Source: Sipunculus nudus
Taxonomy: Eukaryota > Annelida > Sipuncula > Golfingiida > Sipunculidae
DNA: 64,000 bases
Direction of reading: 5' to 3'
Assembly (NCBI GenBank): GCA_026874595.1
Contig: CM049316.1
Span: 11,024,839 to 11,088,838, forward strand
Shown: positions 49,987-62,746 of the stretch, piece after piece
How the letters are laid out: each line of letters opens with the position of its first letter
Numbering within the stretch: the first letter of the stretch is position 1
Position numbers and translations under genes: made by a program
The notes under the pieces: model-generated
Database searches by the model: none
Told to the model about the DNA's origin: nothing
What the model saw: the letters and a program-made list of their open reading frames with translations, nothing else

Positions 49987-52804
49987 GAAAACAAATCACA
50001 TACCTCATTTTGTATATATCATTTGCACATTGTTTCGTTAAGATACAAATTTAGCGTTTATTGCACCCGGTGTAGTTGACAGTTCTTTGGTTAACACAAT
50101 AACGGCCATTATCCATTAGTAATTTTGGAACCTACGGTCCAAACCAGGAACCCTCCTCACCGATGTTTTACACCTTAATCTGTATGCAATGTTTTACTTA
50201 AACATTTGTCAATTTGAGGCTGCGAAATATCAGAGAGCATATATCAAGTATGGGTTATGCTTTCTGCATGGTACCCGGCAAGTTCCAATGTACTTAGGTT
50301 GGTAATGGAAATTCGAAAAATAAAGAAAATAGTCTGTTTGTTTCAAAATCGTACTGGTTGACAATTTCTCTGGTTGACACCTGGGCCTACGCCGGGCTGA
50401 TGGTAATCTGACTGGGAATACCCGACAGGAACAACCAGCAAGGGAGTCCCAGAAAAAAAATATCAACGAAAATATAAGCCCTCAAAGTCAGGGACATAAA
50501 ATAGAAAACCTGATCAAGGTGAGCAAATCCCTAGCGGGTTCCTGAAGAAGTAAACGATGCAAAACATATCCATCCGCTTGGCCATTTGTCCTCATTTACC
50601 GGCAGGAAATCAACATTTTGGTAGTAGCTTCTCAATGTTTGCTGCACCCTTTTTAATATCAGGTGTGTATCATTAATACTTCCATCCGACCTCTCTCTGA
50701 CAAATTCTTACTTTCAAATTGCTTGCTGTGTCGTCACTGGTTAAAATGTGTGAAAACACATGAATAGATGTAAACAGTCTGCTGAGAACACGTCCATTTA
50801 CAAATTTTCTGTTTTTGTGCAGTTTTATTTTCTTTTTCATTCACGGACTTTTGACATTTGACCTTTCTTTTATCGTGACAGATAAAGTTTCCTCGACTCA
50901 CTAGTTTTTTTAATGAACTGATAGGGCAAGGAAATCATGACACATAGCTTATTTGAAAACCCGATATTGTTGTCGCACATACGATTGGCTTTAGCCGTAG
51001 GTCTATTTAAAAAGCTCTACACACTGACTAAGCATTATAGTTTACTACCGAGTGACATGGTGTCAGATAATTTCTATTTATTCCTCACAACTGCTTTTTT
51101 TTAAGAGTGGGCTAAAGAACCACGTGTCTCTTTTTGTTTCCTAAAGAAAACGGCGCCCCCTTTCAGATATATGGAGTTAAACGGCCCAAAAACTAATACC
51201 CGGCTCAAACATGTTCCCTTTTGATTGTGGCTTGGTGATAAAACAGACATTCGTTATCAGCTAATCGGACATGAAGACATTTATACATATATATTTATTT
51301 CCTGACTTACTAGGAGGCATCTTTTGCCTGAAATTTGGAAAATGTGTCTGATATAAGACGCACATGACCAGTTACTGTCTGAACGTTGGAGTATGTGTGT
51401 ATACAACTTAAACAACTGATCACAAACATAGGAGTGGGTCTGTAACCCCAACCTTTCAGAAACAATATCGTTTAGGTGGCAAGCCGCAGTGAAAAAACAA
51501 ATCAGAGACACTCAGAGAGCGAAAGAATGGCGTGTAGGATGCAAATTTTATCGATTATTGCTTTAATACTGACGGGCCTCGAGATGTGTTTTGTCAGACA
51601 AATGCAGATAAAGAGATATAATGTACATCTGTACTTTGCATTTAGTGGCAGAGAGCGGACTTTGTAATGCGTTAGAAGGGGGGGGGGGGGATAGGCTGAG
51701 GCTAGGCGTAAGGGAGATAAAGGGAGTATTGAAAGTTTGAACATTTAAGGCTGAAATTGTCTTTTTTCGATATAAAGCGGGAATTGTCCAATACAACATA
51801 TTTTAGGCACGGAAGAGTAAATGGCGAGGGTGGAGGCGTCTCTATATCTACTCTGGCTGTTTCTCTTTTTAATTTTTCTAAACTTTATAGGAATCACCCT
51901 TGGGAGTGATTAATGTGATATATGACCCTCTGACCTATGGCGCCAGGGACTGTACACCTTTTAGACTTGAACGGTTTCCAAGAACCAAAGATGCCTAAGT
52001 ATCTTGACTAAGATATCACACATAAAAAATAATTTACAGTTTAGGCAATCACTCAACCACACAGTATATACTGTGGAATGATCATTTGATTAATTCTATT
52101 AATTCTCCTGCCAACAGTATCATTTCAAGGTTTTTACAAAAATAGATGTATAAAATGAGTGGAAATTGGTGAATTCATGTTTCGAAAGACATAACGTTAA
52201 AATTTACAAAAGGGAGGTAGAAATAGACGCAAAAAATATTTAAATATGAGTAATCTTCCATTTATATTTTATATTTAACCTACAATGTGTGCCAAAGATA
52301 AATCAATTAATAGTTTAATATTTAAAACAAATTACCGTGTTTGTATAATGCGTTAAGTTACGTCACAAAAACAGATTAAACAATATTTATTAAAATAATC
52401 GACAAGCTTGACGTGTTTGATGATAAAAGAGCCGTCTCATCGGTTTATCGAAAAACCTAAACTCACAATGGAAATTCAACAGATTGGCCAGTCTGCTAGC
52501 TGGGACCCGAAGGGTTTTGGAAACTTCCTTTTATTATTCAGGTATTCGATGTCGTTAAAAATTAAAATGGAAGAGAGAGGTGCCTTATGTTTCAATACAT
52601 AGATTTTTTCCAAACCAAAAGTAAAACTCGGGAAATGTTACGGAGCATTTACCCTGATTATATATCTAATATTTATGTTTAACAGATAAGGTATACTTCA
52701 CCATGTAAAGTATTCCCGTTATTCACATGTATAGTTGTAAAGCATAGACAGCCGAGTATATCTGAAAGGGCGTCAACAGTGCCTATGATTAGAAATAATG
52801 GCAT

Positions 52805-52860
52805 GGGGGGTGGGGGTGTGTGGCGCGGGGGGGGGGGGGGGGGTGCCTGGGGGAGGGGGG
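52805..52860. repeat. G-rich tract, array copy 3
   Basis: Several G runs of 5-18 separated by short spacers; G-quadruplex-capable by pattern. Confidence 0.85.
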
Positions 52861-53335
52861 TTGAGTGCACCAACCAATCTTAACATCCACGGCCTTTCAG
52901 GATCATAAAGTCAGCAGGTTCTATTCAACATAGCATCGTTTAAGTCTTAATGCGTTTGTGTGTGGTGCTTTATGTAGATTATTGTTTTATTTCTTTCTGA
53001 ATGTTAGGATTCGAAGAAAAAGCTAGCAATGGTCTATTAGTTGTTATCCGCAGGAATGACCCGTCTTCGCCCTTCCTACGCTATTTCAGAATGTCATCCT
53101 CCGTTTTGTCATCTTGTCTGCCGATGTCAGCTGATCCAGCTGAAAAATGTCTCGTTTAAAAGCCAAGCCAGGAAAATGGACATGCTGCTTATTATAGTAA
53201 AATGTAGACGTAAAGGTCACTATTCAGGAGCCAGATGGCTAAGAGTAAAACCGAGAGGCCACAACAAAAGCGGGATTGACAGGCAGATTTCCCGACAGAC
53301 TCTCGATGCATAGCCGCTCAGCTTTTAAATTACTA

Positions 53336-53635
53336 TTAATAGATTAAGTCTTTATGATTTAAGATTACATGATTGGGACAGGTGCAGGAGGACAGGTAAA
53401 TACCCAGGCGGAAAAAGGACATCGCAATGTCGAAGAATAGGAGAGGCATTAATATTACTGGTAAACAGAATCCACCTAATGTTGCAGAGTAAAGGTGACA
53501 TTTAAAAGGAGCGAAGTAAAGGAGTATGCTGAATGTGTATAATGTTTCAAATTGGTGATCGTTGAAGACCTCACCTAGTCCCAGTGACATACCACTAAAT
53601 CTCCGAAAATTCACTGAATTGCAAGCTGACGTCAT
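53336..53635 (-). other. Small ORF, copy 3
   Basis: 99 codons, MTSACNSVNFRRFSGMSLGL..., ending NHKDLIY. It differs from copy 2 by a 6-bp in-frame deletion. No domain recognised. Confidence 0.2.
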
Positions 53636-53704
53636 ATTACACTTTCATATAAATGATTAACCATCGCTGCGTGAATGTTTCATGAACCAATCGGCATGAC
53701 GTCA
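53627..53704. promoter_or_regulatory. Paired CRE-like palindromes, copy 3
   Basis: TGACGTCA at 53627-53634 and 53697-53704, 70 bp apart. Confidence 0.35.
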
Positions 53705-54713
53705 ATTGTAGCAATTTATAACAATATACAACCATTAAGTAATGGCAAATATCCCTCCATCAGAAAAGCTCATTTCATTACTACAGTCCATGTTCTCGTA
53801 TGATTAATAATAAAGATTTGGATAATGCGTCAATGAAATCATCATTACTGAAGCGGGCACGAGGTTGATAAAGAACCATAATGTATGGAAAAGGCATAAC
53901 AGAGGGGTGAAAGCCAGCGATTCCGAGCCAAGTGTATTATCTATATGCTAACAGTGGAATGGTAGTGGCTATTCACAAATATAAAGAGTGAGGATAATGT
54001 ATATAAATAGATTGAGGTATTTTGTGAGATTTTACGAGAGGAAGCTTCTCAATTTCTTCACGGTTTAGAACGTGAAGACTGATATGGTGTTGCATCAAAA
54101 TCTAAGAGCCATGTTTCAGTTATTGATATACATGTATCTCCATTTTATTGCTCAGTGTTTCTTTCTGCTTTCCTTTGCTTACCACGAAAATTAAACCCAA
54201 TTAAGTGACGTAACAGGGCGCTGGATTATAATTGTAATATGGATCAAAATATATGACGAACGACGATGGGAGTTGGAATATGACCCGACGAATTCAGACA
54301 GATGGCATTACATTAATTAAATAGAGGTAGGTAGCTGGATGATTAGATAGAAGTAGGATATAATTGTGTTGAATCTGACAGATATAACAAAAAACATGAG
54401 CATGTAGAGAGCCGTCAGGACATTGTTAGTCAACAACCTTAGCCACACATTCAGTAAAACATATAACATGACCAGATATAGTAAACAAGAGTATAATTTA
54501 AAATTGAAAATCTCAAACATGGCATCAATGATCTTCTCAAAGGGATGCAATTTTAGCCAACAGCCTCGTTTCCAAAGTGTCATCGGAATAATGTTTGCTG
54601 CTAGTACATGAATAGAATTCTAAAAGGAGATGTGAGGTCATGCAGGTCTGATCGGTATCATGAACATGTGGTTTTTCATTCAGACCATGTATGTAAGCAA
54701 AGTCTGTTAGGTT

Positions 54714-55252
54714 TAGGCTGGTGCCCTGCTCTATTATGGCCCTCAGCCAAGCATAAGGACAGGCGTATAACGCCATCTTAAGTACGCCAAGTAGCAACTC
54801 ATGACTTACCTGTGGACTGGTTCCAACTCCAGTATGCACGCTCATACCGATTGTCATAGACGTTCACGCGATCCTGGCTGGTTATCCGTGAAGATATCTT
54901 ATAAAATTACTTTCTTTGGTTATTTTTAGTTTTCAAATATTGAAAAATGGGTTGTTGCACAAAGATTGAAGGATGGACGTTTAGATAATACGATATACTG
55001 AATCTTTGATATTCCACTGTACGTGACATTAGATTATCATCAGTATCTATCAATCTAATAATAAATGTCACAGGAAATGTACGGCCACCTTTTGGCAACT
55101 TTGCTGAGCAAACGAAATGCTTATTTTTATCATATATAATACATATTGGAGTTGGAACCAGTCTGCCGAGAGTACCTAAGATGGTGTTGAACGCCCGTGT
55201 CTATGATTGGCTTACAGCAACGGTACCATAATAGAGCGGGGTACCAGTCTAC
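54714..55252. mobile_element. Long-TIR foldback/MITE, hAT-like
   Basis: 539 bp flanked by an 8-bp target duplication, gttaggtt (54706-54713) and gttaggct (55253-55260, one change). Copy 1 has the site once (gttaggttaacc near 31602). The ends are imperfect inverted repeats of about 130 bp: taggctggtgccctgctcta on the left, and (g)tagactggtaccccgctcta on the complement of the right. Both also contain ctattatgg, ccatctta and gactggttccaactcc. An 8-bp duplication is usual for hAT elements. No transposase. Confidence 0.75.
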
Positions 55253-55548
55253 GTTAGGCTAACCTTCATAAAAATGATTTGTCCACAGCCCCTGGACGGC
55301 AAGCATTCAATGATAAACGTTCAGCGGGTCTCTCATGTGGCTTACCTTTCCATCAGATTAGCTTTGATACATGACAAGCTTTCAGTGGTGAGTGCCAACT
55401 AACAGTTTTATGGCAATGTTTTTCAACTTCCATTCTCTCGGAAATTTATTGGATGATTTAAAGTTTATCCGCAAAAATAAGCGAATGAAATTCACTGACC
55501 TTCAATCAAATGGTGCGTCCGAATAGGTTCACATGAAACTACATTTGT

Positions 55549-55550
<2 letters not shown>

Positions 55551-55605
<55 letters not shown>
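55551..55605. repeat. (TA)n microsatellite, array copy 3
   Basis: About 55 bp at the site homologous to 44045-44091. Confidence 0.95.
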
Positions 55606-55608
<3 letters not shown>

Positions 55609-58600
55609 GATGATGTTCTTTAAACTGTAGGCTCTCTATTCAATACCATTGGTGAGTGACATCTATATTATATTTGATGGGTACACTAAATCGTTATTAT
55701 GCAAGTCGTGCAAATCTAGCCAAGGCTCGGAAATACAAGACCTGATGCATCGGGAATGAAGTCAAATGTGTTCTATGAGGAGCCGTTTTCCTTAAATTAA
55801 TAGGAATTTTACTTTATATTGGATATACGGCCGTGGATATATCTCATCGTCATTTATCACAAACTACGCCTGTGTATCAAGCGGGTGAACTCATAGACAT
55901 TGTTTGACAGACATATTGCATCTTTTCCTGGAAGCTGATATCAAGACTTTTACGATCGGTTTAGGAGCATCCTTATCCTTTTTCCTTTCGAAAAGATTGA
56001 ATAATTAATTAATGGATATCGCAATGCAGGGTTAAAAAGCGTTTTGTTTCTAGAAAGGGTTAAGTTAAACGTCCCTTATATAGGTATTAATATCTAGAAA
56101 AAGTGGACATTTTAATGTGGATTAGACAGGAAAACATCCATGCTTTGCAAATTGAAATATTAGAAGACATTATAGATATCATCACTCTCAGTAAATGAAT
56201 AAAAATCCTTGATCAATCCTCCTAAGACTTGGAAAGAATTGTAAGTTTTGTGAACAAGGCAATATCTATTTCATATATGGTCCCTTCTTATCACAGGTTA
56301 CATGTCATAATGAAAGCACAGGGCTGACATTGAGCTCTCTTTCAAATGTTTCTAAACTAGAATTCCCTCGTAAATAACTCCTAGAATACCCGTCATCTGA
56401 CAGGGTGATGGATGAGCCAAGCAATATGTATAGAGGATTGATATGCATTCTACCCAAATGAGGTCCTTTGATATATAGTTAATAAGAGCTTTCATCTTTT
56501 GCAAAAATATCTTCCTGTCTTCACAGAGGCCACACGCCACCGCTGATACATCAAGCTTCAATTTCAGACAAAATACTTTTTTTCATTCGGGTTTCTTTTT
56601 CATCCACTCGATTCTTTCATCTGTATGGGTGGCATTCGGGTCTTTTAGAAATTAAGGAAATTTATACAATGACATCCTCATGGCTCAGGATCTTTCAAAC
56701 ATGTTATAAAAACACTTAAATACTGTTTACTAGCGGTACATAATTATCGTCTAGGTCCTTGATAATATGAGCATTTTTTTGCTGATCTGCATCTTAGCAA
56801 AAAAGATTGTCGTTTATAAGGTCCTAGGAATCATTACTAAGAGGCACGTACCGGGCAAAATAAAATTTATGCTGGAATTCCTCGTCACATTGTAGCGCAT
56901 TAAATGAACGAATGTTGTGAACAGGTGACTGTGTTTACTTTTTCTTAAAAGACACCCAAAATACCATGGCTTTACGACCATGGGAGATTATTTTTCTGGA
57001 GAAGTGAGTAGGTAGAAGGCGGGTTCCAATTATACAGGAGTTCAATAATTTAGAGAACCTCGTATTGAAGAAATGAAGAAGAGCTCAATCAATGTAGTTG
57101 TACTTTAGTATTACAAAATGGTAAACCTAATTTATAAGTATTCTGTGGAAATTAATTGCTGTCTACTGTCTATCTTCAGTTTTAGACAACCAGACTCTAA
57201 ACGGGCTATATTTCACATATAAATCGTAATTTTTCCATTATATCGAACATTTTAAAAGAATAAACACTGATGTTCTTTGCTTTCAATGAAGGAACAAGCC
57301 AACCAGTGTAAAAATACAGGAACTTGAACAACGAATGACTGATTATTAACTACAAAAAATGGTTGGTAAATATTGTAAAAGAAAATTTCAGAACAATAAC
57401 TTACCAAAACCAAAATTATTTTTGCTGCCCTTTTTGTGTCACAATCTTTTATCGAAGCAAGTTATTGGAAAAACAAATGAATACCTTGCTGATAAAAAAT
57501 AGAATTATACAGGTCTGGTCGGTCTCATTACAGACGAAATTGATTCGAATCTTGTTTCGATGCAAGAAAGCCCCATGCAGTAACCTTATGACGGGTAAAT
57601 GTATGATATGTATGACATAGAGCGAATGTTTATCGTGCAGCATCATTATTGGCTATTTACATTTCTAAATACTTTAGCCAGTGCCAAAATGTCCAAGAAT
57701 CATGAGGATTCTCTACATTGTTAGGTTTCTCAATTTAAACTGTTATATATATTAGATATGTAGAAAGTGACCAAACGCTAAATTATAAGGCCACGTCGCA
57801 CCCATAAAATACAGTTGACAAATACGTGGTCCTTTAGCTTGTAATATGTGGAGTGTGTCTGACGTTACCATTTACAATGGCAAAAGTCCTCTCTGAGACA
57901 AGAATCAAGTAAATGATAGGCAGGTAACGGAGGAGATAAGAAAAAGAGTGGATCGCACGAGTATGCTGAAACAGTTGACCCGAGAATGGAAGTATTTAAG
58001 TTGACTGTTAGTGATAAATTTGTCGGAGAAAGAAGCCAGACATTTACATTTCTGGTGAGTTTAAATGTCTTGTGGCAGGTATATTCTCTGAAGCAATATG
58101 TTAAACTAGGAATTAGGAACAGTGAGCTATTTGATTGGCGTTTTAGATTTACAACTCGTGTGAGAGGCTGCTCGAAGAAACAATATTCTTTAGGTTGACT
58201 TTTTCTTTGTGCGCACGTAGTGGAACGAACAGGGAATATATGTTAATGTGAGCCTTTTGTGACACAGATACAAATACATTTGTCCTTCCAAAAGCCTCTC
58301 CGATAAAAGAAATCTCATCTCAGGTTATATGTCATCATAATATCACGCTGGTAAAAACCCGAACAACACTGAAATACAATAAAAACCGATTATTGGAGGG
58401 ATATCCTTTACTACACAGAGCTGATCTTCACAAGTTATGTTTCAAGCTGAAGGTTCCTCATAAATAATTCCTTCTTTTCCCTGCAGTTGATGGCAGTGAG
58501 AGTGGAGCTTTATGTTTGAATGACGAAATTTCTTCGTGTATTTCTAAATTATGCGTTTAGGCTAAAGAGCGCCTTTGTCATTTTGCAAGAAGGTCTGTCG

Positions 58601-59672
58601 GCTGTAAAAAAGTTGACTAATGATAAATACAAACAATGATATGGTATTTTCTCAGTTCAATATCTACTTTAAAATAAGCGGAGTCATTTTCCTACTGTCC
58701 GTCAGAATTTAACAAGAATACCTCAGCAGGAAAAAGATATTAACGTATATCTAGGAAAATAGAAATATTACTCCTTTTTTCCGTTTGGGCGTATTGGCTG
58801 CCTTTTATCTGTTTTATATATTATGTTAGATGTGCGTGTTAATACATATAATCCACGTATGTCTGTTCACTACAACTATACTGCGTGGCTTAAATGGTTG
58901 ATATTGCGCATGCGCAAGAATATGCAGTTAAGAGAGGAGGATGATTTATTTTAATATAAAAATATATTGTATTTATTTACTGTCGGATTGCCAATTTGTT
59001 CTATGACAGTATTACAGGACGCTATGTCTATATTCTCCTCCCTGGCGTGATCTCACTTTTAAATGACTTGCTCTGTCGTCACTGGTTTAAATGTGTCAAA
59101 CACGTTTATATACTGTTGATCGCCAATTTGGTCTATTGCATTACGCTATTTCTGTATTCTCCTTCGCGCCTGTGATTGTGCCTGGTACAAAATTTATTTC
59201 TACGGTGGTGTACAGTCGAAAGAAAAATAGCCCTTATCTCAGATATGTCTTGCAGAAACGAGTATATTTCGTGGAGAGAACTGGGACTCTTTACTATGCG
59301 CCACTGGCGGTACATAGATCTGCTGTTGTAACCCTTTTATCTTAAAGAATGAATAGTTGGGCTTTAGCGTCTTCATAAACATGACTGTCGATGATTTTGT
59401 CTCATGAATTATTCATACAATTTACGTGCAGGAAGATACAACTCATTCCAGTATTTACCAGCACATGGTACGTGTTACATAAAATATTAGTATCACACGG
59501 GTGACTAGATTGACATTTTCTTAATGGAGATTAAGTTATATGGTTTACTAGTCGACCATGGGACTTTCAGAACAGGTGATATCGGCGTTGTAATGACCGC
59601 TGATAAAACCTGGATTTAGTAAGTCTTATACAAGCACATGAAGTTAATGATAAATTTCATATTGTGTAAGTC

Positions 59673-59710
<38 letters not shown>
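59673..59710. repeat. (TA)n microsatellite, array copy 3
   Basis: About 38 bp at the site homologous to 49930-49983. Confidence 0.9.
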
Positions 59711-59711
<1 letters not shown>

Positions 59712-62575
59712 CATTATGTAAAGATATCACATACCTCATGATGTATATATCATTTGCACATTGTTTTGTTAAGATATGAATATTTCGTTAATTGTACACA
59801 CTGTAGCAGACACTTCTATGGTCAAAACAAAAGCGTCAGATTGGATAAAACGGTCATTATCCATTTGTAATTTTGGTACCTATGTTCCGAACCTGGACCC
59901 CTCCGCTCCGATGTTTTACACCTTAATCTCTATGCAATGTTTTACTTAAACATTTGCTAATTTAAGTCTGCGGAATATCACAGAGCATATATCAAGCATG
60001 AGTTATGCTGTCGGCATGGTATCCGACAGGTTCCAATGTAATAACGGTGGTTATGGAGTTCGGAAAGTAAAGCAAACAGTCTGTTTGATTAGCAATCGTA
60101 CTGATTTCGTCGTGTGAAAATGTGTGAAAACACATGATTAGATGTAAACAGTCTGTTGAGAACACGTCCATTTTTCTGTTTTTGTGCAGTTTTGTTTTCT
60201 ATTTCATTCACGGGCTTTTGACATTTGACCTTTCTCTTATCGTGACAGATTAAGTTTCCAGGATTCTCAAGTTTTTTTTAATTAATGAACTGGCTTCAGC
60301 CATAACTCTATTTAAAAAGCATTTCACAATTATTAAGCATTATAGTTGACTACCAAGCGAGATGGTTTCAGATCAATTCTATCCATTCCTCACTACTGCC
60401 TTTTATCAAAAGTGGGCTCCTAAACAGCGTTTCTCTTTTTGTTTCCTACAGAAAACGGCGCCCCCTCTCAGACATATATAGTTTAACGGCTTATAGACTA
60501 ATAACCTGCTCAAATAGGTTCCCTTTCGATTGTGACTTTGCGATAAAACAGACATTTGTTATCAGCTAGTGAGGATTGAAGACATTTATATATATATATT
60601 TTTTTTATTTCCTGACTAACTAGAAGGTTCCTTTGCCAGAAATTTGGAAATTGTGTCTGATATAGGACGTACATGACCAATTACTGTCTGAACGTTGGAG
60701 TATGTGTATATACAACTGTAACAACTGATCACAAACCTAGGAGTGGGTCAGTAAACCCAACCTTTCAGAAAAAGTTTTGTTGATTATTGCTTTAATACTG
60801 ACGGGCCTCGTGATTTTTGTCCAATACAATATATTTTAGACTTGGAAGGTAAAATAGAGAGGATGGGGGAGTCTCTAAATCTACTCTGGTTCTTTCTCAT
60901 TTTTATTTTTCTAAACGTTATGGGAATGACCTTATTGGAGTGATCAATGTGATATATGACACTCTGACCTATGGCGCCAGTGGACTGTACACCTTTTAGA
61001 CTTGAACGGTTTCCAAGAACCAACGATGCCTAAGTATCTTGACTGAGATTTTCACATAATAAAAAATTAATTTACAGTTTAGACAATCACTTAACCACAA
61101 ACGTATATGCTGTGGAATGATCATTTTATTAATACTACCCTGGCCCCTGCCAACAGTATCATTTCAAGGTTTTTACAAATGTAGATATATAACGTTAAGT
61201 GGAAATTGGTGAATTCGTGTTTTGAAGGACAGAAAGTTAAAACTTTTAAAAGAGACGTAGAAATAGAAACAAAAAACATTCAAATATGAGTAATCTATCA
61301 TTTTTTATTTAAAATTTATCAACAATGTGTGCCAAAAGTTTGATATTTATTTGATAAAAAAATACGGTATTTGTAACATTTGTCACAAAAACAAAATAAA
61401 CAAAATTATTTGAAATTATAGACAAGTTTGACGTCAGTGATGTTAAAAGAGTCCTCTGATCGGTTTTTCGAAAACCTGAACTCACAATGGAAATTCAACA
61501 GAGGAAAGCAATTTTAACAACACGATTGGCCAGTCTGCCATCTTGGACCCGAAAGATTTTGGCAACTTCTTTATATTATTAAGGTTTTCGATGTCGCTAA
61601 AATTAAAATGTCAGAGCAAGATGTCCTATGTTTAGATACACTGAGATATTTTTCAAACCCAAAGGTGAAAAATCAGGAAATGTAACGGACCATTTACCCT
61701 GGTTATATATCTAATATTTATGTTTACCAGATAAGGTATACTTCACCGTGTAATGTGTTCCCATTATTTACAGGTATAGTTGTAAAACATAGACAGCGGA
61801 GTATATCTGAAAGGGCGTCCACAGTGCCTATGATTACGAATAATGGCATCGGGCCGGGAGGGGGGGGGGCACCAATCGATCCTACCACCAGATGCCTTAT
61901 AGCATATATAACCTTATAGCCACACCGGAATAATTAAGTCAGCGGGTTCTGTTCAACATAGCGTCGTTTAAGTGTAAATGCGTTCGTGTGTGGTGTTTAC
62001 GAGTATATGTAGCTTTTTGGTTTATTTCATTCTGAATGCTAGGATTCGAAGAAGAAGCTAGCCATAGTCTATTAGTTGCTGTCAATAGGGACCACCCCTC
62101 TTGGCCCTTCCTGCGCTATTTCAAAATGACTTCCTCCGTTTTGTCATCTTGTCATCCGATGGCAGCTGATCCCGCTGAAAAATGTCTCGTTTAAAAGCCA
62201 AGCCAGGAAACTGGACATGCTGCTTATTATTGTAAAATGAAGACGTAAAGGTCACTATTTCAGGAGCCAGATGGCGAAGAGGAAAACCGAGAGGCCACAA
62301 CAAAAGCGGGATTGATGGGCAGATTTCCAGACAGACTCTCGATGCATGGCCGCTCAGCTTTTAAATTACTATTAATAGATTAATCTTTATGTTTAAAGAT
62401 TACATGATGGGGACAGGTGCAAGGGGACAGGGGATACTCAGACGGAAAAAGTACAACGCGATATCGAAGAATAGGAGAGGCAATAACATTATAGGTAAAT
62501 AGAATCCACCTGATTTTGCAGAGTAAAGGTGGCATTTAAACGGAGCGTAGTAAAGGAGTATGCCGAATGTGTATA

Positions 62576-62665
62576 CTACCCCTGTTTAAATTGATAACTG
62601 TGGAAGTCCTCACCTTGTCCCGGTAACATACCACAAAAATTCACTGAATTGCCAGCTGACGTCAT
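62576..62665 (-). pseudogene. Small ORF, copy 4, truncated
   Basis: Starts like the others (MTSAGNSVNFCGMLPGQGED) after a 9-bp in-frame deletion. It hits a TAG after 29 codons because of a 1-bp deletion near 62578. Confidence 0.25.
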
Positions 62666-62746
62666 ATCAGATTATAATATTATGTGATATCATATTATTA
62701 ACCCATCGCTGCGTGAAAGTTTTATGAATCAAGCGGCATGACGTCA
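62657..62746. promoter_or_regulatory. Paired CRE-like palindromes, copy 4
   Basis: TGACGTCA at 62657-62664 and 62739-62746, 82 bp apart. Confidence 0.35.

Larger units (their letters stand above)
41291..52262. repeat. Tandem array copy 2
   Basis: About 10.97 kb from one ttcatatttaaccc block to the next. Same block order as copy 1, plus a segment at 47.85-50.9 kb shared only with copy 3. That segment has internal duplications of about 110-130 bp around 49.25-49.46 kb. (TA)n at 44045-44091 and 49930-49983. It has none of the three insertions seen in copies 1 and 3. Confidence 0.9.
52263..61308. repeat. Tandem array copy 3
   Basis: About 9.05 kb. It is shorter than copy 2 because of deletions, notably near 56725, where about 600 bp present in copies 1 and 2 (33.0-33.6 and 45.19-45.78 kb) is missing, and near 57.13 kb. 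It carries a 539-bp long-TIR insertion at 54714-55252. (TA)n at 55551-55605 and about 59673-59710 match the copy 2 sites. Confidence 0.9.

Noticed and set aside
53041-53313. 90-codon plus ORF ending GIDRQISRQTLDA in copy 3
   Set aside because: Not open at comparable length in the other copies despite conserved DNA.
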